A stretch of DNA of 64,000 nt, taken from NCBI RefSeq assembly GCF_900129135.1, contig NZ_FQVI01000004.1:1-64000 (forward strand). Reading direction: 5' to 3'. Each line of letters begins with the position of its first letter. Within the stretch, counting starts at the first letter, position 1. The notes below the pieces were generated by a model. The model did not search any database and was not told the origin of the DNA. It was given only the letters and a program-made list of their open reading frames with translations. The DNA comes from Lactonifactor longoviformis DSM 17459 (GTDB lineage: Bacteria > Bacillota > Clostridia > Lachnospirales > Lachnospiraceae). The translations under genes and the position numbers were made by a program. Below are positions 42,836-53,125 of this stretch, one piece after another.

Positions 42836-42862
42836 CAGGGCAGCTGCGGCTGCCCTGTTTTT
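42836..42862. terminator. Bidirectional terminator between hsp20 and smpB
   Basis: CAGGGCAGC pairs with GCTGCCCTG, followed by TTTTT on the plus strand; it separates convergent genes. Confidence 0.88.
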
Positions 42863-42869
42863 CATTTGT

Positions 42870-43340
42870 TTAAAATAAGTTTTTAACTTTAAAATCTCTC
42901 TCGGCTTCCCGCCTCTGATCTTTCTTTGCAATATCCTGTCTTTTATCGTAAAGCTTCTTCCCTTTTGCAATTCCAATCTCCACCTTTACAAGACTGCCTT
43001 TAAAGTAAACCTTCAAAGGCACAAGGGTATATCCCTGCTCTGCGATTTTGGCCGCAATCTTTCTAATCTCATACTCATGGAGCAGAAGCTTTCTAACACG
43101 CAGAGGATCTTTATTAAAGATATTACCTTTTTCATAGGGGCTGATATGCATCCCGTAGATAAGCACTTCTCCATGTTCAATCCTAAGAAATGACTCCTTG
43201 ATACTGCATTTCCCCATGCGCAGGGACTTCACCTCCGTGCCCACCAGGGCAATTCCTGCCTCATAGCTGTCTTCGATAAAATAATCATGATATGCTTTTT
43301 TATTGTTTGCAATCAGACGGCTGCCCGATTCCTTGCTCAT
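42870..43340 (-). CDS. smpB: SsrA-binding protein SmpB
   Basis: The start at 43340 ([20 protein letters not shown]) lies nine bases after GGAGG; it gives 156 residues and overlaps the rnr 3' end by 41 bases. SmpB brings tmRNA to stalled ribosomes. [18 protein letters not shown] and the basic C-terminal [10 protein letters not shown] are diagnostic. Coupling to rnr is functional, as RNase R degrades the stalled mRNA. The tmRNA gene is not in this window. Confidence 0.95.
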   Translation of the reverse strand: MSKESGSRLIANNKKAYHDYFIEDSYEAGIALVGTEVKSLRMGKCSIKESFLRIEHGEVLIYGMHISPYEKGNIFNKDPLRVRKLLLHEYEIRKIAAKIAEQGYTLVPLKVYFKGSLVKVEIGIAKGKKLYDKRQDIAKKDQRREAERDFKVKNLF

Positions 43341-45606
43341 TCTCCTCATCCTCCTTTCCTTCCTTTGCCAGCACAAAATCTATGGTCTTAGTTATCATAT
43401 CAGCATCTTCTACCCGTACGGTCACTTTCTGGCCAAGTCCGTATGTTTTTTTCGTCATCTCTCCCACGATCCGGTAGTGATCCTTGTCAAATACATAATA
43501 ATCATCTCTGAGCGTATTTACATGAACCAGGCCCTCCACTGTATTGGGCAGTTCCACATAAATCCCCCACTCCGTAACCCCGGAGATAATTCCCTGGTAC
43601 TCACAGCCGATCCGGGAAGACATATATTCTGCTTTCTTCAGCTTATCTGTCTCCCGCTCAACCTCCTCTGCCCTGCGCTCCATGGCGCTGGACTGGACAG
43701 ATACCTCTTCCAGGATCCCCTGATAATGGCGGATTCTGTCTTCGTTCATTCTGCCCCGGAGTGTCTCCTTAATGATTCTGTGAATCTGCAGATCCGGATA
43801 CCTGCGGATAGGCGAGGTAAAATGGCAGTAATATCTGGCCGCAAGACCGAAGTGGCCGGTACATTCCGGAGTATATTTTGCCTGTTTCATTGAACGGAGG
43901 AGCAGCCGGGAAAATAGAGATTCCTCCGGTGTCCCTTCTATCCTCTTTAATATTTTCTGAATCTCCTTTGGATGAATCTTCTGCTTAGACTTTACGGCAG
44001 GAATGCCAAAGTTATGAATCATCTGCAGAACAGCTTCCATCTTTTCCTCGTCCGGTTCTTCGTGTACCCGGTACACAAAGGGAATCTCTGCACGGCAGAA
44101 TTCCTCTGCAACTGTCTCATTGGCGATCAGCATAAAATCCTCAATTATCTTTGTAGCCACATTATGCTCATAGGGATAGATCTCCACCGGTCTGCCCTGA
44201 CTGTTCAGAAGGATCTTGCTCTCGGGGAAATCAAAGTCAATTGCTCCCCGTTTTTCCCTTCTTTTTCTCAAAAGTTCGGAAACCTCCTTCATCAGAAAAA
44301 ACAGCGGAACTAACTCTTCGTATTCCCTGGCTGCAGATGCATCCTCCTGCTCCAGAATCTTTTTCACATTCGTGTAAGTCATTCTCCTGCTTACCCGGAT
44401 TACTGTCTCGGCAATCTGATGGGAAACTACTTGTCCGGTTTCGTCGATGTCCATCAGGCAGCTCAAAGCCAGCCGATCCTCTCCCTGATTCAGGGAACAG
44501 ATACCGTTTGACAGACGGGGAGGCAGCATTGGAATCACCCGATCTACCAGATATACGCTTGTCCCTCTTTTCAGCGCCTCTCTGTCCAGTGCACTGCTAT
44601 ACTGTACATAATTGCTGACATCCGCTATATGGACCCCCAAATGGTAGATATCCCCCTCCTTGCTAAGGGATATGCCGTCGTCCAGATCCTTGGCGTCTTC
44701 TCCGTCAATTGTCACTATGGTCCACTCTCTCAGATCCATCCTGCTGTCAAAATCTCCCGGAATCAGATATTCCTTCACCTTTGCGGCCTGATTATTTACT
44801 TTCTCAGGAAATTCCATAGGCAGGTCATACCCTTTGGCGATAGAAAGGACATCCACCCCTGCCTCGCTGAAATGTCCCAGTATCTCCACAACCTTGCCCT
44901 CGGGACTCTTATTCTTTGTCCCGTAGTCCGTAATTACCGCTACCACCTTGTCCCCTGTCACAGCCCCCTTCGAGCACTCCATGGGTACAAATATATCCCT
45001 GGAAAATTTTGCATTATCCGCTATCACAAACCCAAAATGGCTGTTTCTCTGATATGTCCCAACCACCTGGACTGTGCCGTGTTCCAGTATCTTAACAATA
45101 CTGCCTTCCCGCCTTCTTCCGTTAGATTCCGGTTCCGGGGAAAGAAGTACCCTCACCCGGTCCATATGCACTGCATTCTCTACCTGGGATTCCGGAATAA
45201 AGATATCCTCTGTATCCCCTGACACCTCAACAAATCCAAATCCCTTGGGGTGACCGATAAAGATGCCCTCTGCATACTCCCTTTCCGGCTCTCCTTTCAT
45301 CGCTTCCTTCCCCACAGGACAGACTGCATCTTCTCTGCCGCTATTCTTTCTCCTTCCGGGGATCCGATCCACTGCCCTGACTGAATCCGGCTTTTTCCCT
45401 GACCTTTTCTGATACCGCCCCCGTTTGGTAATCTCAAGAATGCCTTCCTCCACCATCAGATCCAAAACTTCATGAAGTTCCTTTCTTTTGCCTTTCGGCA
45501 GTTCCAGTAAAATTGCCAGCTCTTTTGCCCTCATAGGCTCGTATTCCTTGCAGCTTATAATATCATAGAGCATTTTCCTTCTTTTCTTTAATAATTTCGT
45601 ATTCAC
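43300..45606 (-). CDS. rnr: Ribonuclease R
   Basis: This 768-residue 3'-5' exoribonuclease has an N-terminal winged-helix segment, cold-shock domains (about 115-230), the catalytic RNB domain with [16 protein letters not shown] (metal Asp residues) and [10 protein letters not shown], and a C-terminal S1 domain (about 650-740). It degrades structured RNA and works with SmpB-tmRNA. It overlaps the smpB start. Confidence 0.95.
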   Translation of the reverse strand: MNTKLLKKRRKMLYDIISCKEYEPMRAKELAILLELPKGKRKELHEVLDLMVEEGILEITKRGRYQKRSGKKPDSVRAVDRIPGRRKNSGREDAVCPVGKEAMKGEPEREYAEGIFIGHPKGFGFVEVSGDTEDIFIPESQVENAVHMDRVRVLLSPEPESNGRRREGSIVKILEHGTVQVVGTYQRNSHFGFVIADNAKFSRDIFVPMECSKGAVTGDKVVAVITDYGTKNKSPEGKVVEILGHFSEAGVDVLSIAKGYDLPMEFPEKVNNQAAKVKEYLIPGDFDSRMDLREWTIVTIDGEDAKDLDDGISLSKEGDIYHLGVHIADVSNYVQYSSALDREALKRGTSVYLVDRVIPMLPPRLSNGICSLNQGEDRLALSCLMDIDETGQVVSHQIAETVIRVSRRMTYTNVKKILEQEDASAAREYEELVPLFFLMKEVSELLRKRREKRGAIDFDFPESKILLNSQGRPVEIYPYEHNVATKIIEDFMLIANETVAEEFCRAEIPFVYRVHEEPDEEKMEAVLQMIHNFGIPAVKSKQKIHPKEIQKILKRIEGTPEESLFSRLLLRSMKQAKYTPECTGHFGLAARYYCHFTSPIRRYPDLQIHRIIKETLRGRMNEDRIRHYQGILEEVSVQSSAMERRAEEVERETDKLKKAEYMSSRIGCEYQGIISGVTEWGIYVELPNTVEGLVHVNTLRDDYYVFDKDHYRIVGEMTKKTYGLGQKVTVRVEDADMITKTIDFVLAKEGKEDEENEQGIGQPSDCKQ

Positions 45607-45645
45607 TTCTTCTCCTATCTATCTTTCTCCCGAGACTTCAAAAGA

Positions 45646-45678
45646 AAAAAACACTCTTGTTCCTTCACAAGAGTGTCA
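45646..45678 (-). terminator. Terminator between secG and rnr
   Basis: ACACTCTTGT pairs with ACAAGAGTGT around GAAGGA, followed by TTTTTTTC on the minus strand. Confidence 0.9.
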
Positions 45679-45682
45679 TCTG

Positions 45683-45919
45683 TTAAAACTTCAGGTTTAA
45701 TACTAATGCCAGTACAAAAAATAATAATCCTGTAATCTTCGTAGCACGAACCAGGTTCCCTTCCATAGATCTTCCTTTGTTCTTGCCCCAATACGTATCG
45801 GCCATACCTGCAATGCTGCCCAGACCCTGCTGCTTTCCCTCCTGCATCAATACAAGAACAGTAATGGCTATACAATCAATAACGAAAATTATGGTCAGAA
45901 CCATACGTAAAATATCCAC
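45683..45919 (-). CDS. secG: Protein translocase subunit SecG
   Basis: This 78-residue membrane protein has two spans (about 3-22 and 58-76) with the MQEGKQQGLGSIAG linker typical of SecG. It assists SecYEG export. secG next to rnr and smpB is a common gene order in Firmicutes. Confidence 0.94.
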   Translation of the reverse strand: MDILRMVLTIIFVIDCIAITVLVLMQEGKQQGLGSIAGMADTYWGKNKGRSMEGNLVRATKITGLLFFVLALVLNLKF

Positions 45920-45949
45920 GATTACACCTCCTAATTGTCAAACAAGATA

Positions 45950-45978
45950 ATTTTACCATAGAGGTAAAAGTTTTTCAA
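45950..45978 (-). promoter_or_regulatory. Promoter of secG
   Basis: On the minus strand TTGAAA (45978-45973), 17 bases, TAAAAT (45955-45950), about 30 bases before the secG start. Confidence 0.78.
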
Positions 45979-46007
45979 CTTGTTTTTCGGAAATATAACA
46001 AAAATCA

Positions 46008-46041
46008 GGAGGAGAGAGGATAAGCTTCCCTCTTCCCCCTA
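46008..46041 (-). terminator. Terminator after eno
   Basis: AGGGGGAAGAGGGA pairs imperfectly with TCCTCTCTCCTCCT, followed by GATTTTTGTT on the minus strand. Confidence 0.75.
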
Positions 46042-46047
46042 AACTAG

Positions 46048-47364
46048 TCAGATAAAAGGTGTGTCGTACTGGGCTATATTTCCCAGAGTATCCTCTATTC
46101 GCAGCAGCTGGTTGTATTTTGCCGTCCGGTCAGTCCTGCAGGGAGCTCCTGTCTTAATCTGTCCTGCATTTACAGCAACCGCCAGATCTGCGATAAAAGT
46201 GTCCTCCGTCTCACCGGAACGGTGTGAGATCACAGCCCGGTATCCTGCTTTATGGGCCATCTCTACGGCATCCAGGGCCTCCGATACCGTCCCGATCTGA
46301 TTCAGCTTTATGAGAATCGCATTGGCCACATCCAGCTTTATGCCGCAGCCAAGCCTCTTGATATTTGTCACAAAAAGGTCATCTCCTACCAGCTGCACTC
46401 TGTCTCCCAGCTTTTCCGTCATCAGCTTCCAGCCGTCCCAGTCATCTTCGTGCAGTCCATCTTCAATTGAGACAATTGGGAATTCATCAATGAGCTCTTC
46501 GTAATAGCCTACCATTTCCTTTGCCGTTCTTGTAACGGTATCTCCCTTCATCTCGCTCTCTCCCGGGAAATAGTAATAATCCTTTTCTTTGTCGTAGAGT
46601 TCACTTGCCGCCGCGTCCACTGCAAAGCAGATGTCCTCACGAAGCTTATAACCGCTCTTTTCCACTGCCTGACACATAAGCTCCAAGACCTCCATTGATC
46701 CCTGAACATCCGGGGCAAATCCGCCTTCATCGCCCACCGCAGTGGCCAGATTTTCCCCTTTTAGTATCACCTTCAGATTATGGTAAATCTCGGCACACAT
46801 CTGCAGTCCCGTGGAAAAGCTGTCTGCACCCACAGGCATAATCATGAACTCCTGAAGGTCTACCGTATTATCTGCATGCTTTCCGCCGTTCAGGATATTC
46901 ATCATAGGCACCGGCATTCTTCTTGCATGGCAGCCCCCGATATATTGATACAGGGGAACCCGCAATGCTTTGGCCGCTGCCCTTGCCACAGCCATAGAAA
47001 CCCCCAGTACTGCGTTTGCCCCTATATTCTCTTTATTTTTGGTTCCGTCTGCCTGAAGCAGAAGATAGTCAATGTGGCTCTGGTTTAAGGCATTTTCCCC
47101 CAAAACAGCATCGGCCAGTTTTGTATTTACATTTGAAACTGCCTTCTGTACTCCCAGTCCATAGTATCGTTTATCTCCATCCCGCAGCTCTGCTGCCTCA
47201 AATCTGCCGGTAGAGGCACCTGACGGAACCAGAGCCCTTCCCAGATGTCCCTCTCTTCCTACAATTCCTTCTCCTACGGTAACCTCTACCTCCACAGTGG
47301 GATTTCCTCTGGAATCCAGCACTTCTCTGGCGTATACACGGCGTATTGGCAAATAACGATACAT
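46048..47364 (-). CDS. eno: Enolase
   Basis: This 438-residue glycolytic enzyme converts 2-phosphoglycerate to phosphoenolpyruvate. Features are [25 protein letters not shown], metal ligands in [19 protein letters not shown] and [10 protein letters not shown], and the [18 protein letters not shown] signature. Length is normal. Confidence 0.97.
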   Translation of the reverse strand: MYRYLPIRRVYAREVLDSRGNPTVEVEVTVGEGIVGREGHLGRALVPSGASTGRFEAAELRDGDKRYYGLGVQKAVSNVNTKLADAVLGENALNQSHIDYLLLQADGTKNKENIGANAVLGVSMAVARAAAKALRVPLYQYIGGCHARRMPVPMMNILNGGKHADNTVDLQEFMIMPVGADSFSTGLQMCAEIYHNLKVILKGENLATAVGDEGGFAPDVQGSMEVLELMCQAVEKSGYKLREDICFAVDAAASELYDKEKDYYYFPGESEMKGDTVTRTAKEMVGYYEELIDEFPIVSIEDGLHEDDWDGWKLMTEKLGDRVQLVGDDLFVTNIKRLGCGIKLDVANAILIKLNQIGTVSEALDAVEMAHKAGYRAVISHRSGETEDTFIADLAVAVNAGQIKTGAPCRTDRTAKYNQLLRIEDTLGNIAQYDTPFI

Positions 47365-47437
47365 ATGCGTAAACCTCCTTATTTTTTATTCTGTATTTTT
47401 ATTATTTACCAAATTGCCGGTCATAATGTATATAAAA

Positions 47438-49009
47438 TTATTGTTTCAGGCAAAATCTGACCGGTGCATACCGATAGACCAAGAATAATGCGGCACCGAT
47501 ATAAAGAGCAGAAAAGAGAATCGTCAGACTTGCAAATATAATAGTTGGAGCTTGAAATTTAATGCACATATAACACAAAAAATACGTTACCCCGTTTACA
47601 ATCGAATATGCACTGCTTTTCGCCTCCATATTCACGTTGTAGGGCTGAAGCAGATAATAGATCACCAGGTGATGTACGGAAAAAAATACTGCCATCGCCA
47701 GGATAGATACAAACAGCAGCGCATAATTCAGCGGATTCTCTGTCCCCCCGGTGATAAAGAGGAGAAGCGGAAGGCCGCAGGCAATCACTGCCGCAGGTAT
47801 CATATTAATCTTTATCAGTGTCAGCAGCCTTACTTTAAAAAGTTTAAGAACAGCGTCCGGCTGCCGGTAAAACCGGTATGCCAGCATACTGTGATCACAA
47901 TTCATAAACATAGCCTGTGTTACCACTGCTCCCTTATTCACCAGATACATCACAAAAATAAAATAAGGAAGAAAATTAAGCATCACCTCATTGATGCCCC
48001 GGGAGGCTTTTGGATTGAACTGGGAGAGAAGGAGCACTCCGGCCAGAATCACCACAAGTATGTATGCTGTTTTTCTGGCTGAATGGGTAAGAATCTTCCT
48101 GTGTCTTTGTATAAACAGTTCATTGAAGTAATCGTATCCTTTTTTATTCCCTGTCCGGACTTCCCCCGAAGATATTTTGGAGAGATAGGCTTTCTGCTGT
48201 GTGGCAGCTGCGTTCTCCTGTACCCCGAAAATAAGGCCGTTAAGATTCAGTATCTTTTTATAAAGCCGTTTATAGCTTTTGCTCTTAATAAGTATTCTCA
48301 GAGAACATACCGCACACGGAATCAGGAGGGCCGCCGCCAGATAAAAGCCCTGCACAGGGAGGCCTGCACGAATCCAAGGGAGACCGTACCCCAGCAAAAG
48401 ACCTGCCCCGGTCACACTGAAAAAAAGCTTCAGATTATTTTCTGATACCTCACGGCCGGTTCTGTCAAAATACTTCAGCATCAGTGCACTGCCCGCAAGC
48501 TTCCATTCTGTCATCACAACGGGCACCAGCAGGCACACACCCAGAGGGATACCTGCCTGCATGCCCAGGATCAGAACCGCGGGTATCCAGGTCACAACAT
48601 TCTTAGCCAGGAACCACCAAAGGCTGGAAAGGGCATAGCTTTTTGCATCGGTACGCATAAGTACAACCGTATAGTACTTGGCTTTCGTGGGGTTAAACAG
48701 TTCAGTGTTTGTAAATGCTCCCATTGCCGTAAGGAAAAAGAATATATTTACAAAATTCCCGGCCTTATCACCCGGCAGGATACTTAGAGGCAGTAAGATC
48801 ATTAGTCCCAGATATAAAAATTTACTGCCAAAGGCTAATATAGTTTTCAGGATAACATACAAAATATAAACGAACTTTTTCAGTCCCCCGCAGCCATACA
48901 GGCTTGCTGGGATTAGTTTCTTAATCACCGGCAGACGGCGCAGCCTGTAGATCCAGGTATTCGCGCCATATGTATTGCTCAGGCGGAACGATACTAAAAG
49001 TGTTTTCAT
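47438..49009 (-). CDS. ABC exporter membrane protein
   Basis: This 523-residue protein has about ten to twelve hydrophobic spans and no ATPase motif. It overlaps the ATPase gene by four bases, so it is the membrane partner. The type is one of the large ABC-2-like exporters of Firmicutes with unknown substrate. It is the last gene of the riboswitch-led operon. Confidence 0.8.
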   Translation of the reverse strand: MKTLLVSFRLSNTYGANTWIYRLRRLPVIKKLIPASLYGCGGLKKFVYILYVILKTILAFGSKFLYLGLMILLPLSILPGDKAGNFVNIFFFLTAMGAFTNTELFNPTKAKYYTVVLMRTDAKSYALSSLWWFLAKNVVTWIPAVLILGMQAGIPLGVCLLVPVVMTEWKLAGSALMLKYFDRTGREVSENNLKLFFSVTGAGLLLGYGLPWIRAGLPVQGFYLAAALLIPCAVCSLRILIKSKSYKRLYKKILNLNGLIFGVQENAAATQQKAYLSKISSGEVRTGNKKGYDYFNELFIQRHRKILTHSARKTAYILVVILAGVLLLSQFNPKASRGINEVMLNFLPYFIFVMYLVNKGAVVTQAMFMNCDHSMLAYRFYRQPDAVLKLFKVRLLTLIKINMIPAAVIACGLPLLLFITGGTENPLNYALLFVSILAMAVFFSVHHLVIYYLLQPYNVNMEAKSSAYSIVNGVTYFLCYMCIKFQAPTIIFASLTILFSALYIGAALFLVYRYAPVRFCLKQ

Positions 49010-49710
49010 CCTTCTTCTCCCCTTAAGGTGTCAATAATTTTTTCTTTGAACTCTTCATTATCCAGATTTTCCTTAGGAATCGCTTCCAAAGTTCCCTGGT
49101 TTAGAATCACAATCTCATCACACAAATCCAGGGCCAGCTCCATGATGTGCGTGGAAAAGATAAGAATATGATCCTTTTTTATCTCCTTCAGCATCTTTTT
49201 CATCTCATCTGCCACTACGACATCAAAGGAAGTCAGCGGCTCATCCAACAGAAGAATAGTGGGACTGCCAATGATATTCACCAGCATCTGCATTTTATTC
49301 TTCATGCCGTGGGAATAGTCTTTCATCAGCTTATCCCTGTCCTCCTCCTCTATCTTCATAAAATCAAAATACTCATCCAAACTTTTAGATTCTTTCATCT
49401 TTTGTGCATTGATCTCTATGAAAAACTTTAAAAACTCTCTGCCTGTGAGAAACTCAGGCACCACAGGCGTGGAAAGTACATATCCAATATCCTCGGAAAT
49501 AATCGGCCTTTTTATGCCCTCTTCCTCGATGTAAAAGCTCCCGCCGTCAATCTCAATATCCTCATTGATACAGTTGAACAGCGTAGTCTTTCCCGCACCA
49601 TTTCGCCCCAGCAGCCCATAAATTTTCCCCTTTTCAAAGGTAAAATCTGCACCCCGCAGCACTTCTTTTTTGTCGAATTTCTTTTCTATTTGTTCCAGTA
49701 CCAGTTTCAT
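49006..49710 (-). CDS. ABC exporter ATPase
   Basis: The start at 49710 (MKLVLEQIEKKFD) follows GGAGGG; it gives 234 residues. Walker A is GRNGAGKTTLF, the signature is degenerate (YSHGMKNKMQM), Walker B is ILLLDEPLTSFD, and the switch His is in FSTHIMELA. It energises the membrane protein that follows. The altered signature (SHGMK instead of SGGQ) is common in this exporter clade. Confidence 0.9.
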   Translation of the reverse strand: MKLVLEQIEKKFDKKEVLRGADFTFEKGKIYGLLGRNGAGKTTLFNCINEDIEIDGGSFYIEEEGIKRPIISEDIGYVLSTPVVPEFLTGREFLKFFIEINAQKMKESKSLDEYFDFMKIEEEDRDKLMKDYSHGMKNKMQMLVNIIGSPTILLLDEPLTSFDVVVADEMKKMLKEIKKDHILIFSTHIMELALDLCDEIVILNQGTLEAIPKENLDNEEFKEKIIDTLRGEEG

Positions 49711-49735
49711 AATGCCCTCCATTTTCTATTATTTA

Positions 49736-50095
49736 TTAACGTATCTCAGCGCCAAACGGCAGAAGAGCCAGCTTAGCAATTTTAAAATGCTGGATTCCGA
49801 AAGGAATACCCACAATGGTAACACAGAGAACAGCACCCAAAGCCAGAGACTCCAAAGCCATTGGTATGCCAGTTACAATGAGCCAGATAATATTGAGGAG
49901 CAGGGATCCGGCCCCTCCGCCGTAGCTCACCTCTTTGCCAAATGGGAAAAAGCTTAGCTCTGCAAATTTAAAGCACTGTTTCCCAATGGGTATTCCAATA
50001 ATTGTAATGCACCACAGACAGCCCAGCAAAAGCCAAGAAAGTCCGCTTAAAAATCCTCCGCAGATAAACCAAAGCAAATTTCCAAGACATCCCAT
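49736..50095 (-). CDS. YccF-family membrane protein
   Basis: This 119-residue protein has two copies of the YccF motif, GIPIGKQCFKFAELSFFPFG and GIPFGIQHFKIAKLALLPFG, and about three to four membrane spans. The function of YccF is unknown. It starts three bases after the preceding gene and stands in an Mn2+-riboswitch operon. Confidence 0.9.
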   Translation of the reverse strand: MGCLGNLLWFICGGFLSGLSWLLLGCLWCITIIGIPIGKQCFKFAELSFFPFGKEVSYGGGAGSLLLNIIWLIVTGIPMALESLALGAVLCVTIVGIPFGIQHFKIAKLALLPFGAEIR

Positions 50096-50098
50096 ATA

Positions 50099-50551
50099 CT
50101 ATCCCTCCTGTTCTGCTATACTTATTTTATGCTCCATCTGTTCCAAATCCTCCAGTACAGTCCGAACCATAATAATGCCGTCCTCTACCTGTTCCCGTGC
50201 CTCCTGAATCTTATTCTGTACCATCCAGTCTGCAATAATACCATCAAAGAAAAAATCAGCAAATGTAAGAAAAGTACCTATCTCCATCTGGATATCCATG
50301 GGAACCTGAATATCCTTTAATTCCCTCTGAAAATGCAGCAGCCGTTCCCTTGCTGCTTCCAAGCATCTGGTTGCCTTGTCTAACCTGGAATGCTTCATAA
50401 TATCTGCCAGAAGTCCTCCTCCCAGCATATCCCAGATGCCTATGTTTCTGGCGCTCTGAAGAAAATCCTCCGCTTCCTCCAGAGCTTCCAAGGCCTGTCT
50501 GCCGGCTGTTATTGCCTCTTGAATCTCAATTTGGTTACCTGTCCTATACAT
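50099..50551 (-). CDS. Hypothetical helical protein led by a Mn2+ riboswitch
   Basis: This 150-residue protein is mostly helical and soluble, with heptad-like Leu/Ile/Ala patterns (about 10-30, 60-85, 115-145) and no recognised domain. It has no Cys or His-rich metal site. It is the first gene after the riboswitch and is tightly linked to yccF. I do not recognise it. Its place suggests a role when Mn2+ is high. Confidence 0.72.
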   Translation of the reverse strand: MYRTGNQIEIQEAITAGRQALEALEEAEDFLQSARNIGIWDMLGGGLLADIMKHSRLDKATRCLEAARERLLHFQRELKDIQVPMDIQMEIGTFLTFADFFFDGIIADWMVQNKIQEAREQVEDGIIMVRTVLEDLEQMEHKISIAEQEG

Positions 50552-50631
50552 ATTAAACTCCTTCCCTGCCTTTCGGCAACTGCAAGGTTTTTATTTGTGG
50601 CAGATGATAGAATGAAGTTTCCTATGTAATA

Positions 50632-50674
50632 AAAAAAGACTTCTATCATGACATCACTGCCACAATAAAAGTCT
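50632..50674 (-). terminator. Riboswitch-controlled terminator
   Basis: AAGACTTTTATTGTGGCAG pairs with the facing ATGATAGAAGTCTT strand and runs into TTTTTTT on the minus strand. Confidence 0.88.
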
Positions 50675-50758
50675 TGCACATCTCATTTGATACGGGTACT
50701 TCTCAGTACCGGGTGACGGTTTCAAACCCACCTGTCGGTGTTCGGCTACTCCCTTTTA
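50632..50758 (-). promoter_or_regulatory. yybP-ykoY manganese riboswitch with terminator
   Basis: On the minus strand the leader starts AAAAGGGAGTAGC (near 50758), continues with the ACCGTCA and CCCGGT elements, and ends in GCAAGACTTTTATT, all matching the yybP-ykoY layout (AAAGGGGAGUAG ... GCAAGACCUUU). The closing strand ACTTTTATT is also the 5' arm of a terminator, AAGACTTTTAT (50674 down) with ATAGAAGTCTT, followed by TTTTTTT. Mn2+ binding would therefore prevent termination (ON switch). Confidence 0.85.
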
Positions 50759-50771
50759 TTTGCTTGATAAT

Positions 50772-50800
50772 AATTTATCATTTCTTTAAGGGTTTGTCAA
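50772..50800 (-). promoter_or_regulatory. Promoter of the riboswitch operon
   Basis: On the minus strand TTGACA (50800-50795), 17 bases, TAAATT (50777-50772), ending about 14 bases before the aptamer. Confidence 0.82.
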
Positions 50801-50823
50801 GAATCTTTATAAAATCCTAAGAT

Positions 50824-52362
50824 TTATTTCCGAATCAGAAGGGATTTGCCTGTCATCTCTATTGGCTGCTCCATTCCCATGAGTTCAATTAGTGTGGGTG
50901 CAATGTCTGCCAGACAGCCCCCTTCTCTCAAGCCATAGGAAGGATCTGCATTCACAAGGATAAACGGAACCGGGTTAACGGTATGGGCTGTAAACGGTTC
51001 CCCTGTCTTATAATCTACCAGCTGTTCCGCATTGCCGTGATCCGCACAGATAAACATCTGACCGCCCACTTTCTTCACTGCCTCTACCGCACGGCCCACG
51101 CACTGGTCAACTGCTTCCACGGCTTTCACGGCTGCCGCTTCAATTCCTGTGTGGCCCACCATATCCGGATTGGCGAAATTAATAATAATAACATCGTATT
51201 TATCTGATTCAATGGCCTCCACAAGTTTATCACAAACCTCAAAGGCGCTCATCTCAGGTTTTAAGTCATAGGTTGCAACTTTAGGGGACTTCACAAGGAT
51301 TCTGTCCTCCCCCTGGTTGGGCTCTTCAATTCCCCCGTTGAAGAAAAAGGTTACATGGGCATATTTCTCTGTTTCAGCGATACGCGCCTGGGTCATATGG
51401 CGGGCAGCCAGGAACTGTCCGAAGGTGTTCTCTATAGACACCTTGTGGAAGGCTACTTCCACATTCTGAATGGTCGCGTCATACTCAGTAAAGCAGATAA
51501 ACACAAGATCCAGCTTCTTCTCCCGGAAGAAACCCTGGAAGTCTTCATCTGCAAAAGCTCTTGTAATCTCTCTGGCTCTGTCCGGACGGAAGTTAAAGAA
51601 AATCACGGAATCCCCGTCCTGCACGGATGCCACAGGAACTCCGTCTTTTTCCACCACTGTGGGGAGCACAAATTCATCGGTTTTGCCTTTGTCGTAGGAG
51701 GCCTGTACCCCGCATGCCCCGCAGGCTGCCTTTTCTCCTTCTCCTTTTGTCATAGCGGCATAGGCCTTTTCCACCCTGTCCCACCGGTTATCCCGGTCCA
51801 TAGCATAATAGCGTCCCATAACCGTGGCAATCTGGCCCACACCGATCTCTTCCATCTTGGCCTGCAGTTCTTCTACATAGCCTTTTCCGGAAGACGGAGG
51901 TGTATCACGGCCGTCCAGGAAGCAGTGAACGTATACCTTTTCTACCCCTTCCCTTTTCGCCAGCTCCAGAAGTCCGTACAAATGTGTATTATGGCTGTGG
52001 ACACCGCCGTCAGACAACAATCCCATAAAATGAAGAGCTGTATCCTTTTCTTTTGCATTTTTGACTGCTTTTAAAAGAGCCTCGTTGTGAAAGAAATCTC
52101 CGTCCTGAATTTCTTTGGTAATTCTGGTGAGTTCCTGATATACAATACGCCCTGCACCCATATTCAGGTGACCCACCTCGGAATTTCCCATCTGGCCTTC
52201 CGGAAGTCCCACTGCCATCCCGCTTGCGTTTCCCTTTACAAAGGGACACTGGGACATCAGTTGATCCATCACCGGAGTTTTTCCCTCGCACACCGCATTG
52301 GCTTCACAGTTATCGTTCAGTCCATATCCATCGAGTATCATTAAAACAGTTGGTTTTTTCAT
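50824..52362 (-). CDS. gpmI: Phosphoglycerate mutase, 2,3-bisphosphoglycerate-independent
   Basis: The start at 52362 (MKKPTVLMILDGYG) gives 512 residues, normal for GpmI. It interconverts 3- and 2-phosphoglycerate using two Mn2+. Motifs are LDGYG, GNSEVGH (catalytic Ser), DGRDTPP, RYYAMDRDNRW, NFANPDMVGHTG, CADHGN and TAHTVNPVP. Bacillus GpmI is very Mn2+-dependent. It begins 41 bases after the ATPase gene of the amino-acid importer and may be read with it. Confidence 0.96.
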   Translation of the reverse strand: MKKPTVLMILDGYGLNDNCEANAVCEGKTPVMDQLMSQCPFVKGNASGMAVGLPEGQMGNSEVGHLNMGAGRIVYQELTRITKEIQDGDFFHNEALLKAVKNAKEKDTALHFMGLLSDGGVHSHNTHLYGLLELAKREGVEKVYVHCFLDGRDTPPSSGKGYVEELQAKMEEIGVGQIATVMGRYYAMDRDNRWDRVEKAYAAMTKGEGEKAACGACGVQASYDKGKTDEFVLPTVVEKDGVPVASVQDGDSVIFFNFRPDRAREITRAFADEDFQGFFREKKLDLVFICFTEYDATIQNVEVAFHKVSIENTFGQFLAARHMTQARIAETEKYAHVTFFFNGGIEEPNQGEDRILVKSPKVATYDLKPEMSAFEVCDKLVEAIESDKYDVIIINFANPDMVGHTGIEAAAVKAVEAVDQCVGRAVEAVKKVGGQMFICADHGNAEQLVDYKTGEPFTAHTVNPVPFILVNADPSYGLREGGCLADIAPTLIELMGMEQPIEMTGKSLLIRK

Positions 52363-52402
52363 TTTTGTTCTCCTCATTTTGCTTCACATGTTCGTCTTGT
52401 TC

Positions 52403-53125
52403 CTACAGAACCTTGGAAAGGAATTCCTGCAGGCGGGGATTCTCCGGATGCTCAAAAAAATCCACCGGATTATTCTCTTCTTTTACCTTACCTTCATCAA
52501 TAAACAGCACCCTGGTGGCCACTTCTTTGGCAAATCCCATCTCATGGGTTACCACTACCATTGTCATTCCTTCCATAGCCAGTTCTTTCATAAGACTTAA
52601 TACCTCACCGACCATCTCGGGATCCAAAGCTGACGTAGGCTCGTCAAAAAGCATGACATCAGGGTTCATCACCAGCGCTCTGGCAATGGCAATCCTCTGC
52701 TTCTGGCCTCCTGAAAGCATATTGGGGTAGGTATCTGCTTTTTCCGGCAGTCCCACACGTTCCAAAAGTTCCTTCGCTTTTTTGTCGGCCTCTCCCTGAT
52801 TCATAAGTCCCAGTTTGGTAGGGGCCAGAGTAAGATTCTGCATCACCGTAAGATGGGGAAACAGATTAAACTGCTGAAATACCATCCCCATCTTCTGGCG
52901 GAGCTTGTCAATGCTGCAGGAAGGATCTGTTATGTTATTGCCCTCAAACCAAATTTCTCCCCCGGTGGGTTCCTCCAGCCGGTTCAGGCAGCGCAGAAAG
53001 GTCGATTTGCCGGACCCGGAGGGACCGATGACTACAACCTTCTCTCCCTTTTCTATCTTCTGGTCTATGCCGTTAAGTACTACGTGATCCCCGAAAGATT
53101 TCTGAAGATTTTTAACCTCTATCAC
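52403..53125 (-). CDS. Polar amino-acid ABC importer ATPase
   Basis: The GTG start at 53125 follows AAAGGAGG and gives 240 residues. Walker [10 protein letters not shown], signature [15 protein letters not shown], Walker [13 protein letters not shown] and [12 protein letters not shown] mark the GlnQ/HisP clade. It overlaps the permease gene by 14 bases. Confidence 0.93.
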   Translation of the reverse strand: MIEVKNLQKSFGDHVVLNGIDQKIEKGEKVVVIGPSGSGKSTFLRCLNRLEEPTGGEIWFEGNNITDPSCSIDKLRQKMGMVFQQFNLFPHLTVMQNLTLAPTKLGLMNQGEADKKAKELLERVGLPEKADTYPNMLSGGQKQRIAIARALVMNPDVMLFDEPTSALDPEMVGEVLSLMKELAMEGMTMVVVTHEMGFAKEVATRVLFIDEGKVKEENNPVDFFEHPENPRLQEFLSKVL

